From Mantamonas sphyraenae (Eukaryota; CRuMs; Mantamonadidae), in assembly GCA_026936335.1 (NCBI GenBank), contig JAPMXV010000030.1, forward strand, positions 428,933 through 492,932: a DNA stretch of 64,000 bases, written 5' to 3'. Positions 1 to 9,585 of the stretch are shown piece after piece. The notes below the pieces were generated by a model. That model made no database searches. It was not told where the DNA came from and was given only the letters and a program-made list of their open reading frames with translations. The translations under genes were made by a program, and so were the position numbers. Within the stretch, counting starts at the first letter, position 1, and the number at the start of each line of letters is the position of its first letter.

Positions 1-24
1 TGTCAAACACTGTGTGTCACCTAC

Positions 25-951
25 CTTGCTCTTGGCAGTGTACTGGCCACGAGCCAGCATGCCCGACGGCGCGGTCTCCACGGGCGTCTTGTACTCGTAG
101 GGCTCGGCGGCAGGGCCGTAGGAACCGAGCATGGTGTCTCCCTTGTCCACTGTAACCAGGCACGGGGATGCACAAGGAATGGGGGGTTCCATGGGGTGTA
201 AGCATGCGGTGTGGCGGGCTGTGTGTGCATGGCGAGTGGGGATGAAACCAAAGATGTGTGTGCGGGGATTCCCCTCTCACCGCTGCGTGGCCAACGAGCA
301 CACATCATGGATGGGGATAGGCAGACACACATACCTCGGATGCCCTTCTTGTACACCAGGTTGACGTAGTGGAGACCAGAGACGATCTCGTGCTGAACAC
401 GGAACTTGAACTGGATCTGGTAGTCGGCCTTCTCCTTGATGGTGAACGGGTTCTCCGTCAGGAACTGGAGCCCCTCGTCCGTGGACAGGTCGTACTCAAT
501 CGGGTCGATGTCCTCCGACAGCAGCGTCATGGTCTCGACAACCACCTGGCGCGGGTCGTCCGTGGACTCTGTTGTGTATGGGCCGCACAAAAGTCGCCGG
601 GACTGTGTGTCAGCTCAGGCAGCGCCGGCGAGAGGGAAATCTGCCGCGCGAGCTTCCGCCGCCCTTTCTCACGGTTCCCCAGGCCTCCCTGTGCCACTGC
701 ATGCACACGCGCATGTGACAAGGGCCATGCACAAGGGCCATCCCTATCCCTGGACTCGACAGTGGAGACTCACCCTCGGCACCTGCCAGCAGCTGGGCCT
801 TCCACTTGTTCAGCGACTCGTCGTCTTTGTCCAGCTCCAGCAGCGTGTCCTTGTCCACCTTCTCGGCCACCTTGTAACCAGGCGTCTGCTCGGGCAGTTC
901 ATCGTCCACCTCTGTGTTTCCATTGGAGCTTCCTCCGTCGGTCGTGGACAT
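25..951 (-). CDS. Rho GDP-dissociation inhibitor (RhoGDI), 3' end outside window
   Basis: RhoGDI binds prenylated Rho-family GTPases and keeps them soluble and GDP-bound in the cytosol. Three exons read in frame: 951-774, 568-335 and 149-25, joined by GT-AG introns of 205 and 185 bp. A further donor (GTAGGT) at 24 shows the gene continues beyond the left edge. The 179 residues visible start MSTTDGG, carry an acidic N-terminal arm, then the immunoglobulin-like fold with the family landmarks [20 protein letters not shown] and [16 protein letters not shown]. The start is the first ATG of the open frame. It is transcribed away from the Qcr8-like gene across a 588-bp spacer. Identity is firm from the motifs; the final ~30 residues and stop are not seen. 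Confidence 0.9.
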
Positions 952-1539
952 GGTTGAGTCAGAAGTTTTCGGTGGCTTGCGCCGCGTCTTCCAGCACGAA
1001 ACTGTAGGTTCGGAGAGTGTGGGCAGAGGTCCACGCACAAGGCCATGTGTTTGTGATCAGACGGTGCAGTGTGATCCTTGTGTCTGTGTCTGTGGCTGTG
1101 GCTGTGGCTGTGGCTGTGCGTGCGCCGTTGGAAGAGGTTCCCTGGCGCCACATGTGCCGTCGCTGGTTCGTCCTTTGGCACGTCTTGACGACCTCGGCGA
1201 GGGCAGAGAAGGCAGCATGCATGCACCTGTGCGTGGATTGGTGTACAAAGTGTGTGCTCGTGTGTTGGTTTCGTTGTATATCGGCCCACACGAGCGCTCG
1301 TGGCCGCAGAGAACAAGCGAGGAAATTCCCTCCAGCGAGTTCCACGCGATGCACGCAAGCCACAGCCATACGGCCAGAAGCCACATACACACAGACACGG
1401 ACACCAGCAGACAGAAGCATGCACAGAGAGGGAGGGAGGGAGAAAGAGAGATGTGTGGTACACACACACTCCACACACACAGGGGACACTAACACAGAAC
1501 CGCCCCCCCACCGGCGGGTCCCTCCTGCAGAAATCAACA
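952..1539. other. Divergent intergenic region with TG-rich microsatellite
   Basis: This 588-bp spacer separates the RhoGDI start from the Qcr8-like start, so it should hold both promoters. It contains an imperfect (TGTGGC)n/(TGTCTG)n tract at about 1078-1120 and AC-rich runs at 1380-1495. A pyrimidine-rich stretch ending in CAG just before 1531 could be a 3' splice site for a 5' UTR intron of the downstream gene. The His-Ser and Cys-Gly rich open frames here are produced by the microsatellite and look non-coding. Confidence 0.5.
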
Positions 1540-1767
1540 ATGGGCAAGAGCTTCTTCCTGCGAGTTCCCAACAAGATTGTGACCACCGCTCTGGCGCCGC
1601 TGGAGCATGCTCCGACCAAGGGTGTGGTGGGCAAGTACATGGGCAATGCCCCGCGCAAGCTGACGGACAACGCTCTGGATGTGTCCTTTGGTCTGCTGGT
1701 GGGCGTCGGCACCTACACGTATGCCAACAACAAGTATGCCCAGCTGGAGTATGAGCACCGTTTCTGA
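1540..1767 (+). CDS. Cytochrome bc1 complex subunit 8-like protein (Qcr8/UQCRQ)
   Basis: An intact 75-residue single-exon frame. It has a short basic N-terminus, a segment resembling the Qcr8 motif before the membrane helix (ALAPLEHAPTKGV, compare the family pattern SL-P-E--A----KG), one hydrophobic helix (about residues 50-62, SFGLLVGVGTYTY) and a charged tail. Length and single-span topology fit subunit 8 of respiratory complex III in the mitochondrial inner membrane, which lies near the cytochrome b/Qo side. Similarity is modest and small mitochondrial proteins are easily confused; a small subunit of another respiratory complex is the main alternative. The next gene begins 11 to 98 bp downstream on the same strand. 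Confidence 0.55.
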   Translation: MGKSFFLRVPNKIVTTALAPLEHAPTKGVVGKYMGNAPRKLTDNALDVSFGLLVGVGTYTYANNKYAQLEYEHRF

Positions 1768-1865
1768 GCTTGGATGGCATGTCACTCAATCAATCAAACC
1801 AAATGAACAGCACGCTCACGCGTTTCATGGCAACCCAACTTCCAAAACCTCTTTCTTGCCCCACC

Positions 1866-4800
1866 ATGCACACCCGGCTCCCTCGCATGGGACGCCGTGG
1901 GTCCGATCTGGGCACTTTGTCGGCGATGTCATCGTGGAACACAGACCTGCACAAAGACTCCAAGTCGGCGGTGGAGGGGGCGTTGATGGAGAGTCGCAAG
2001 AAGCGGTCGCCACGCACCAAGCCATCGCTGACAGTGATCACCAGCCACACGGCCAGTGGTAGGCAGCCGTCCAACAAAAGCGTACAGCGCGTCAGCAGCC
2101 GCACCACAGGCATCCCGTCCCCGAGCGACTCGGCCAAAGGTTGGAACACCAAACGGTCAACATCTTCCCTGTCCCTGCTGGGGCCCAAGAGTGCCTCGCC
2201 ACACAGCAACAACACACCCAAGACCGAGTTGAACCTGTCCTCCGTCGTGGTCAACACTCCTCCCGCACCCAAACCACGTCCAAACGCAAAGAACAGCAAC
2301 GCAAACGTGGCGGGCGCTGCTGCTGCAGGAAGCGGCGGCCGAAAAGGTTCGCTACGCAAGTCCATTTCCACCCACGCCCCACGTCCCAACGCAGCCCAGA
2401 TGCGAGCCACAAGCCGCAAGGCGTCGCTGTTGCGCATCGAACGCCGCAGCATGGTGCTCCCGTCGGAGAAGCAGCTGTTGCGTGCGGAATCGTCGTCCTC
2501 AAGCGAGTCGGACGAAGCACGAGAAGGCTCCACGGAAGACCTGGACGACGACGCCGACGAGGAATTGGCACGAAACACAGCACTGAACAAGGAAGGCCAT
2601 GGCATGGGGGAACGCAAGACAGCGCCGCCACCGCCGCCTCCACCTCGTCCCAAGACGAAGGAGGAGCTGGAAGAGGAGAATCTGGAGCTGTACGAGGAAC
2701 ACAGTTTGGCACGGAGGTACCGCAAGACGGTGCTTAGTTCCCACCAGCGACGTCTGCTGGGCAAAGTGGAGGAGCAGATCCATGAGCGAATGATGAGTTC
2801 GTTGATGAACAGCCACAATGGCACAAACACACGCTCCATCCTCGCCCTGAGCACAGGTGACACGGCAAGGGCCATGCAAGAGGCCGAGCCCAGCGCACGC
2901 GAGAAACTCAGCCAGACACTGGCCGATGCTCCTTTGCTGTATGCCACGGGTGATTTGATGACATACAATGGTGCCCCTGGCGTGCTGGCAACCGACGACC
3001 CGCCAGCCACCACCAGTGCCCTCACTGCCTCTGGCACCAGTGCAGGAATGGGTGCCATGGGTGCCTCGTCGACTGCAACGTCGTCTGGTGGCGTCATCAA
3101 CACGGCGGCCACGGGTGAATCCATGACGTGGGAGAGCGCAGTGCGACCCACGCGACGGCCGGACAACGCCTCCCCGTTGGACTATTCCGTCAAGTACTTT
3201 ATCAACGGCGAGCAGATCCGAGTGGTGAACTACCAAGCACGCGTATACTGTGTGCTGGTGGACGTGCTGCAGTTTCTGCAGATTCCAGGCGATGCAAACG
3301 AGATTGCCGCGGGCCTGCCGGACGCGGAGAAGCGACTGCTGCGCATCTTTGCCAACCAGGGTCTCAGTGTCGTCACGTGTGTGGACAGCGCCGCCCTGTT
3401 TCGCTTGGTGCTGCGTTCGCGACGCAAACAGCGCCTCAAGACAAAGGAAACCGACGACGACGAGACAAAGGCGGATCTGGACGCCGTGGGAGACGTGGAC
3501 AGCCATGGAAACGTGCACATTCGTCACGCGTCCAAGAACCGTCCGTTGCTGAACAACCTGAACGACGAGTTTTACGTGATCAACGAGTTCCACACCTGGA
3601 TCTCGGCCATTCGGTACAAGGAACGCGGGGTGGACAGCAAGCAAACGTCGATTAGTTCGTACAAGGAACATGCGATTGAAAAGCAGCAGCCAAGCAAGCC
3701 CGACGGCGTGGAGCAGTTTGAGGCCGAGGCGGAGGTGGCCATGCGCGACTTTGAAAACGCCCTGTCGCCCAACGGATGGGAACCGACGGGCAAGAACCAC
3801 ACGGTGAACGTGCAGCGACGCTCGCTGACACCCAATGAGTTTGTGTGCATCAAGGCGACGAGTACGGTGCGGTGCAGTGCGCTGGAGTTTTTCGATGCCG
3901 TGTGGAATCTGGACAAGCACAGGCAGTGGGACAATATGTTTGTGCAGGGCAACACAGTGGTGGAAATCAACAAGCACATCCAGGTGGTACGCACGGTGTA
4001 TCGCATCCCGTACCCATACTCGCCGAATCCGCAGAAGAACCGAGAGTTCTGTGTGCTGCGCACGTTCCATCGCGACAAGAAAGACGGCACAATCATGATT
4101 GCAGAACGGTCCATCCTGCACGACAAGGCACCTTCGCCCATCGAACGGCTGAACAAGCTGCATCGATACAAACGCAGCGACCCCAAGTGGATTGCCCTCA
4201 AGGCGGAACGCAAACGCCGCGAGGAGGCACACACGCTGGCCAAGCGCCAAATCAAGGAGCAGCACAAGCATATGGACGAAGAGGCACAGAAGAAACAGTT
4301 GGAAGCGAGTGTGGTGACTGCGCTGATGGCACGGTCTGCTTCAGGAGCCGTTCGCACGCCGCCACACACGCCGCCTGGTTCACCGGGGGCTTCGCAGCAC
4401 GATGATGCTCTGCAACGCATGCTGGGCAAGATGGCAACGCAGGCAGCAGTGATGTCGGGATCACGCGGAAGCAGTGATCACGACGACAGCAGCGACGACG
4501 AGCTGGGTAGGGTGCGCACAACACGTCGCACACGCACACGCAGTGTGAAGAAGGCAGCGTTGGAGCAGCAATTGTTGTCACGGCTGCAGGGCACGGCAGG
4601 GTCCGTGGACGAGGTTGAGGAAAGCGACGAGGCCATGGCGGATGCGTTGGACATGCTGACGACACAGCAGTTGGAGGATGAAGAGTGGTCTGAGACAGAG
4701 ACCCCCGAGTACGAGGGACAGGTCACGGGTGCGGGGGAAGACATGGAGATGGAGGAGATACAGCGGGAACGTGCGGAACGCATGCGTACATTTGAACTGC

Positions 4801-5642
4801 AACGCATGTCACTGGAGCGTCAACGCAACCTGATCATGACAGAGACGGAGAGCACAAGCACAGAGTACGGTGACTTGGGATCACCTGCAGCAGGGGCAGA
4901 TCTGCGCATGCGTGTGTTGAGCGGCGCCGGCGCCGGCGGTGGCACGAACAACCACAACAAGACCAGTGGAAGCAGTGGCAGCAGCGGCAGCAGCGGTAGT
5001 GGCAGGGTGGGTGGTGGGTTGGGGTTGGATGACTCGCTGATGAGCGTGGACACAGAGACGATGGTGGGCATGCACGGAGACGGATCACTGGGAGTGGAAT
5101 CGGGAGAAAGCGCAGACACGACGTCGCAGGAAGGCAAGGAAGAAGGCGGTGGTGGCAGTAAGAGGACAGGAAGGAAGAAGAAGTTGAAGCTGAGCGAGGT
5201 GATGCGACGTCGCAAACGGTACCCGCAGCACAGGCGACGCAAGGCCAAGACCAAGAAGGACAGCAAGAGCATGACAGAGCTCATGGTGGAGACGGATGTG
5301 AAACACGAGGTGCACAAGTTGTTTATGCTTGTGCGTGGCGAGGTGTACTCGTCGGGATATGTGATTCGTCCGGGCCAGGACAAGAAGCACTGCCACGTGA
5401 CGTATGTGAACCAGAGCAACATGCGGTTCAACATCCCCTTTTACGTGCGCAAGATGTACGAGGACACACGGCCGCTGATCCTGCGTGACATTGAGAACTA
5501 TGTGCGTCGGGAAGCCGCAGAACGACGCCAGGAACGCAGCAGCACGCAGTTGGAACGTCACACGCTGGTCACCAACGACAACTTTGAGCGTGTGCAACAG
5601 GAGGAGGAAGAGCGCGTGTTTGCCATGGGCGGCGGCAGGTGA
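1866..5642 (+). CDS. Large START-domain protein with interrupted lipid-binding fold
   Basis: START domains bind sterols, ceramides or phospholipids in a helix-grip pocket. Counting from the ATG at 1866 (1258 aa; in-frame ATGs at 1779, 1828 and 1888 are alternatives, 1866 has the context CACCATG), the first 420 residues are Ser/basic and disordered. A globular block follows at about 440-515 (GEQIRVVNYQARVYCVLVDV) that I cannot name. START begins near 616, includes LDKHRQWDNMFVQGNTVVE, and reaches RSILHDKAP near 755. It then stops and resumes near 1148 with the closing strands and helix (LVRGEVYSSGYVIRP, HVTYVNQSNMRFNIP). The ~390 residues between are charged and low complexity. The stop lies inside a perfect splice-donor consensus (CAG|GTGAGT), so the true C-terminus may be longer. 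Confidence 0.75.
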   Translation: MHTRLPRMGRRGSDLGTLSAMSSWNTDLHKDSKSAVEGALMESRKKRSPRTKPSLTVITSHTASGRQPSNKSVQRVSSRTTGIPSPSDSAKGWNTKRSTSSLSLLGPKSASPHSNNTPKTELNLSSVVVNTPPAPKPRPNAKNSNANVAGAAAAGSGGRKGSLRKSISTHAPRPNAAQMRATSRKASLLRIERRSMVLPSEKQLLRAESSSSSESDEAREGSTEDLDDDADEELARNTALNKEGHGMGERKTAPPPPPPPRPKTKEELEEENLELYEEHSLARRYRKTVLSSHQRRLLGKVEEQIHERMMSSLMNSHNGTNTRSILALSTGDTARAMQEAEPSAREKLSQTLADAPLLYATGDLMTYNGAPGVLATDDPPATTSALTASGTSAGMGAMGASSTATSSGGVINTAATGESMTWESAVRPTRRPDNASPLDYSVKYFINGEQIRVVNYQARVYCVLVDVLQFLQIPGDANEIAAGLPDAEKRLLRIFANQGLSVVTCVDSAALFRLVLRSRRKQRLKTKETDDDETKADLDAVGDVDSHGNVHIRHASKNRPLLNNLNDEFYVINEFHTWISAIRYKERGVDSKQTSISSYKEHAIEKQQPSKPDGVEQFEAEAEVAMRDFENALSPNGWEPTGKNHTVNVQRRSLTPNEFVCIKATSTVRCSALEFFDAVWNLDKHRQWDNMFVQGNTVVEINKHIQVVRTVYRIPYPYSPNPQKNREFCVLRTFHRDKKDGTIMIAERSILHDKAPSPIERLNKLHRYKRSDPKWIALKAERKRREEAHTLAKRQIKEQHKHMDEEAQKKQLEASVVTALMARSASGAVRTPPHTPPGSPGASQHDDALQRMLGKMATQAAVMSGSRGSSDHDDSSDDELGRVRTTRRTRTRSVKKAALEQQLLSRLQGTAGSVDEVEESDEAMADALDMLTTQQLEDEEWSETETPEYEGQVTGAGEDMEMEEIQRERAERMRTFELQRMSLERQRNLIMTETESTSTEYGDLGSPAAGADLRMRVLSGAGAGGGTNNHNKTSGSSGSSGSSGSGRVGGGLGLDDSLMSVDTETMVGMHGDGSLGVESGESADTTSQEGKEEGGGGSKRTGRKKKLKLSEVMRRRKRYPQHRRRKAKTKKDSKSMTELMVETDVKHEVHKLFMLVRGEVYSSGYVIRPGQDKKHCHVTYVNQSNMRFNIPFYVRKMYEDTRPLILRDIENYVRREAAERRQERSSTQLERHTLVTNDNFERVQQEEEERVFAMGGGR

Positions 5643-5646
5643 GTCA

Positions 5647-6596
5647 ATGGATTTGGATATCAGCTCAAGCAGTGTGAGTAGTCGTGGTGACAGTGGCAGC
5701 GGCACTCGGGATCAAGAGTCGTTGGACACATCGTCATCGTCGTCAGAGACATTCAGTAGTTTCTTGGAGCGTGGGGCAGGGCGAAGGCCGCAAATGCTGC
5801 CCGACTTTGGCAGCGCACGAAAACGGCACCTGGACTCGGATAGCGAGGGCAGCGTGGGTGAGGGCGGAGACAGCGACGACAGCGATGACGATGGGTTTGT
5901 CAACCCGCGTGAGGGACCCATTGAAAGCAATGAGCTGGTGTACGAGCGTGTTCGGCAAGGATTGGGCAAAGGTAAGGTTCTGGCGAAAAGACACCGCCAC
6001 ACACACACTGCACCTCAGCACACAGCAAGCAAAGGGATGCACAGGCTGACATTGTGCATGAGGACTCCATGGATGTGTGCACAGCGGACTTTTTCGCCAG
6101 AAACAAGGCGGTGCCTCACTACAAGACACGTGTGGGTGGCAACTTTCAGGTCGATGCACTGCCAGATCCGATGGCAGAGGTGGAGGAAGAGGAGGAAGAG
6201 GAGGAGGAGCAAGAAGACAGTACACGGAGGAGGACACAGGTGGAGGAGGATGACACAGCAGGAGTAGATAGGAAGGGCAAGGCAAAGGAGACGGAGAAGC
6301 CGCCGCCGCCTGGCTTTGTGTACAAGACCAAGATGGTGCATGGACGAGAGGTGCGGTACCTGAGCGAAGCACGGAGAGGTGGGTTTGAAACGGAGGAGAG
6401 TGCACAAGAGGTTGTGGACGCGGTGCTGGTGGAGCAATTGGCACGCGAAGTGGAGATGGAGGAACAGCATACCAGCATTGCCAAAATCATCGGCGACGAG
6501 ATTGTCACCGAGGAAGAGTACCAGCAGGAGCGCAGGGCGTTCCGACTGCCACTCAAGAAGCGGTACAGGCAGGAGAGCGGATCAAGCACCAACTGA
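5647..6596 (+). CDS. Acidic, Ser-rich protein of unknown function
   Basis: Two exons, 5647-5971 and 6019-6596, joined by a 47-bp intron (GTAAGG...CTCAG), give 300 residues. The N-terminal half is Ser/Asp/Glu-rich. The C-terminal half alternates a Glu run (about 160-175) with a likely structured segment containing GFVYKTKMVHGREVRYLSEA and a closing basic stretch EEEYQQERRAFRLPLKKRYR. I recognise no family. It starts only 4 bp after the stop of the START gene on the same strand, and an unusually short 25-bp intron (5639-5663) would fuse the two in frame, so this may be the C-terminal part of the START protein and not a separate gene. It converges on the aspartokinase-like/decarboxylase gene with a 15-bp gap. 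Confidence 0.55.
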
Positions 6597-6611
6597 AGAT
6601 GCAACGCCGCT

Positions 6612-9569
6612 TCATTCCTTCACGGGCAGGGTCAGCATGGCGTGGTGGATACTCTCACTGCGCAGATTGTACTGCGAGATCATCGAGGCGCCGTATGCAC
6701 CTGCAGTGCCGATGAGGATGACGTCGCCCGGGTCGCATTCGGGGAGCGGGCGTTCGGTGCCAAACACATCTCCCGATTCGCAGACGTTGCCGACGACGTT
6801 GGCCAGCATGGTGGCGGTCTCGTCGGCCTTGGACAGGTTGACAATTTCGTGAAAGGCGCCGTAGAGGGCCGGGCGGATGAGAGCATACATACCTGCGTTG
6901 ATGCCCACGTAGTTGATTTCATACTTGCGCTTGGTCTGGGTCACCTTGGCCAGCAGTACACCCGAGGTGGCCACAAGGTAGCGCCCGGGTTCCAACCACA
7001 GCTCCACGTCGGGATAGGCCTGTGCAAATGCCTCCAGGCTCTCCTCGACGGCGTGCAAATCCAGGTCTGTTTGACCATCGCGTTCGACGACGCCCAGGCC
7101 ACCACCCAGGTCCAGGTAGCGCACGTGGGGAAACGTCTCCATGAGGGCAACGAGGAAACGGGCGTTGTCCACCCACTCGTTGGGGGTCAGGATGCCCGAG
7201 CCCACGTGGACGTGCAAGCCGACAATGCGGATGTCGTGGGTGTTGCTCACCTGCTCCAGTTCCTCAATGTCTGTCATGGGAATGCCAAACTTGGAGGTTT
7301 TCCCTGCGGTTTTCACCTTTTCGTGGTGGCCCTTGCCCACGCCGGGGTCCAGACGGACGAGAATCTCTTTGCCGGCAAAGAGGTCGCTCCACATTTCCAG
7401 CACCTGGAGGTTGTCCACGTTGACATGCACCCCCATCTCAAAGGCAAGCTCGTACTCCTCACGGCTGGCAAAGTTGGGTGTAAACAGGATACGTGTGGGG
7501 TCGATGTCAGGAAACAGCGTTTGGACCTGCTTCAGCTCGCCCGGGGACACACACTCGAAACCCAGACCCATGTCATGGAAGATCTGAAGGATCTGTTCGG
7601 TAAAGTTGGCCTTGATGGCGTAGAAGACGCGACGGACGCACGAGAGGCTTGTGAGAGAGTTTGCTCGCGCACGCAAGGATTCTTCGTCGTACACATACGC
7701 AGGCGTGTGCTGCTCGGCAATGGACAGCAGCTCGTCGCGACGTGTGTACCACCACGGATAAAGGAAGTTGGAGGCCGGGTCGACGAGGGTGCCGTCGAGG
7801 AGTTCGGCGTCGAGAGCAGCGTGGTCTTGTGCGGTGTCCAGGGCGTCACCCACACTGCTGTTGGTGGCAGCATCGTTGACATTGGGGCCCAGCTGAGACC
7901 AAGAGAGACCAAACAGGTTTGTGTTGATGGCTACGTTGGGGCCGAAGAAGGCCTCGTGGAGCTTGGTGACGAGCCGTTGGGCATCCTCCGAGTCGACGAC
8001 AAAGGAAAGGGACAGGTCGTAGTCACTCTTGCTGACCATGCGCACGGCCTTTTCTCGAAACAGAGCCATGGCGGATTCGATCTGGTGCATGGCGCCGCCG
8101 ATCTTGGGGCCAATGAGTGACACGGAGCAGCAATTTTCGATGACACGCACGTTGCAGATGGTGGACAGGTCCTGGGTCAGCTTGGACAGCCACGGGTAGC
8201 TGTTGTCCAGGGATTGCTGGACGACAGACACAGTGACGGTGGTTTCGGAGGTGGAAACAAGATCCACGGGCACCTGGTGTTGGCTGAAGAACTGAAAGGC
8301 AGCGGCCAGGAAGCCAAACTGGTTCCACATGGAGATGGAGGACATGACAATGAGCACAATGTCATCCTTGGCCACCACAGCCTTGACAAAGGCCAACGAG
8401 TGGCCAATCTGCGGGTTGGCAATGAGGGTGCCGACCTCTGCGCGCTGATCGCCCTGTCCAGGGTCTTCCACGCTGAGAATGCGCAGCGGGATGGACGCCT
8501 GCTCGCAAATGTAGACAAAGAAGGGATGGATGTCAAAGTCGGAGGAAGCCGAGGCAAACTCTTGGGCTTCGGCGTAGGTGAGGAAGCGGATTTGCTTGGC
8601 GTTGGGCAACAGGCTGGGGTTGGCCGTAAACACGCCGGAACGTCCACGTGTCCAGTATTCCACAGCGGGTGCATGGACCATGGCAGCAAGATAGGCAGCG
8701 TTGAGATCCTGGGTGGTGCTGCGGCTGAGGAGCACATGACGGCCCTTGGCATCGCTTGCAAGATGGCGTTGGGTCAGGTAGACACGCACGGGAGCCTCCT
8801 GTGCATTGTCAGTGTCGTCGTTGGAGCCTTTTGTGGTGCCGGGTGTCTGTTGAAGGCGTTCTGCGAGGTGGGTGGGGATGGAGATGGGTTCGGCAAGCGG
8901 ATCAAATTCGGGCAGCTCGTAGAGTGCGCCACGCTGGACCGGAGTGGCGTTGTTGAGCACAGTGGAGATGTCAAAGCTGCGGCAGGGCAGCTGGGCGACG
9001 TGTTCAAAGTATGCTTGGAGGAGACGCAGGGACATGGCAAGGACGAGGACGCGAAGTTGGGTGTCTGCACGGGGAGAGACTTCGGAGAGCAACTGACAGC
9101 CGAGGACCAGGCGACGGATGGCAGCCGAGTGTTCCTGGATATCGGTGTGCATGGCTTGGACGGCTTCTGTCTTTTCGTCTCCCAGAAGGGTCACCAGCTC
9201 GGAGAGGAGGGAGTTGAAGGGCTGAAGAAGCATGTCGGCAGCCGGAGACTCGGCCACAGAGGAGGTGGAGACGTCATCGGAAGCGGCAGCGACGACGGCG
9301 AGGGCGGTGGAGATGACGGAAGAGGAGGAGGCGGCGGAGGAGGACAGGGAGCTGCTGGGGTTGCCATCGAGGTGGTCGGCAAGGTGAGTGATGGCCGAAA
9401 ACACAGTGGCTGGGGCCGGGATGACCAGCAGGATGTGCCCCGAGGAGCTGGTGTCGAGGACTCGTTTGACACAAGAGGCTACTTGGGCCAAACTGGCGGC
9501 AGAGGAGAGGCACTCCTCGTCGAGCTGGACGACAAGTTTGCACTTTTCGAGGTCTTCGGTGCTGCTCAT
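6612..9569 (-). CDS. Aspartokinase-like/diaminopimelate decarboxylase fusion
   Basis: Single exon, 985 residues. Diaminopimelate decarboxylase converts meso-DAP to lysine with pyridoxal phosphate. The C-terminal third (from about residue 600) has an intact fold-III decarboxylase: YAIKAN with the PLP lysine near 653, HVHVGSG, LDLGGGLG, EPGRYLV, CESGD near 930 and the closing GAYGASMISQYN. The N-terminal two thirds align with the aspartokinase and ACT part of bacterial bifunctional LysA-LysC fusions, but the catalytic motifs are gone: KFGGTSV is QLDEECL at 15-21, the GRGGSD loop reads LSRSTTQDL near 285, and WTDVDG is WTRGRSG near 306. The kinase half therefore looks catalytically dead and may be a regulatory remnant. 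The start is the first ATG after the IFT27 stop, 16 bp upstream. Confidence 0.85.
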   Translation of the reverse strand: MSSTEDLEKCKLVVQLDEECLSSAASLAQVASCVKRVLDTSSSGHILLVIPAPATVFSAITHLADHLDGNPSSSLSSSAASSSSVISTALAVVAAASDDVSTSSVAESPAADMLLQPFNSLLSELVTLLGDEKTEAVQAMHTDIQEHSAAIRRLVLGCQLLSEVSPRADTQLRVLVLAMSLRLLQAYFEHVAQLPCRSFDISTVLNNATPVQRGALYELPEFDPLAEPISIPTHLAERLQQTPGTTKGSNDDTDNAQEAPVRVYLTQRHLASDAKGRHVLLSRSTTQDLNAAYLAAMVHAPAVEYWTRGRSGVFTANPSLLPNAKQIRFLTYAEAQEFASASSDFDIHPFFVYICEQASIPLRILSVEDPGQGDQRAEVGTLIANPQIGHSLAFVKAVVAKDDIVLIVMSSISMWNQFGFLAAAFQFFSQHQVPVDLVSTSETTVTVSVVQQSLDNSYPWLSKLTQDLSTICNVRVIENCCSVSLIGPKIGGAMHQIESAMALFREKAVRMVSKSDYDLSLSFVVDSEDAQRLVTKLHEAFFGPNVAINTNLFGLSWSQLGPNVNDAATNSSVGDALDTAQDHAALDAELLDGTLVDPASNFLYPWWYTRRDELLSIAEQHTPAYVYDEESLRARANSLTSLSCVRRVFYAIKANFTEQILQIFHDMGLGFECVSPGELKQVQTLFPDIDPTRILFTPNFASREEYELAFEMGVHVNVDNLQVLEMWSDLFAGKEILVRLDPGVGKGHHEKVKTAGKTSKFGIPMTDIEELEQVSNTHDIRIVGLHVHVGSGILTPNEWVDNARFLVALMETFPHVRYLDLGGGLGVVERDGQTDLDLHAVEESLEAFAQAYPDVELWLEPGRYLVATSGVLLAKVTQTKRKYEINYVGINAGMYALIRPALYGAFHEIVNLSKADETATMLANVVGNVCESGDVFGTERPLPECDPGDVILIGTAGAYGASMISQYNLRSESIHHAMLTLPVKE

Positions 9570-9585
9570 GGGGGGAAGAGGTGGT

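Noticed and set aside
19-301. Small plus- and minus-strand frames inside RhoGDI introns
   Set aside because: No motif; fully explained by intron sequence between well-joined RhoGDI exons.
3180-3430. Dachshund/Ski-type (DHD) domain upstream of START
   Set aside because: Only a loose pattern of strands and a final Leu helix; not enough to name.
2251-4429. Long minus-strand frames opposite the START gene
   Set aside because: They follow codon-shadow composition of the real gene and contain no recognisable motif.
6612-7800. Reading the decarboxylase domain as ornithine or arginine decarboxylase
   Set aside because: Fusion to an aspartokinase-like domain and the CESGD and GAYG-x-M-S motifs fit DAP decarboxylase better.
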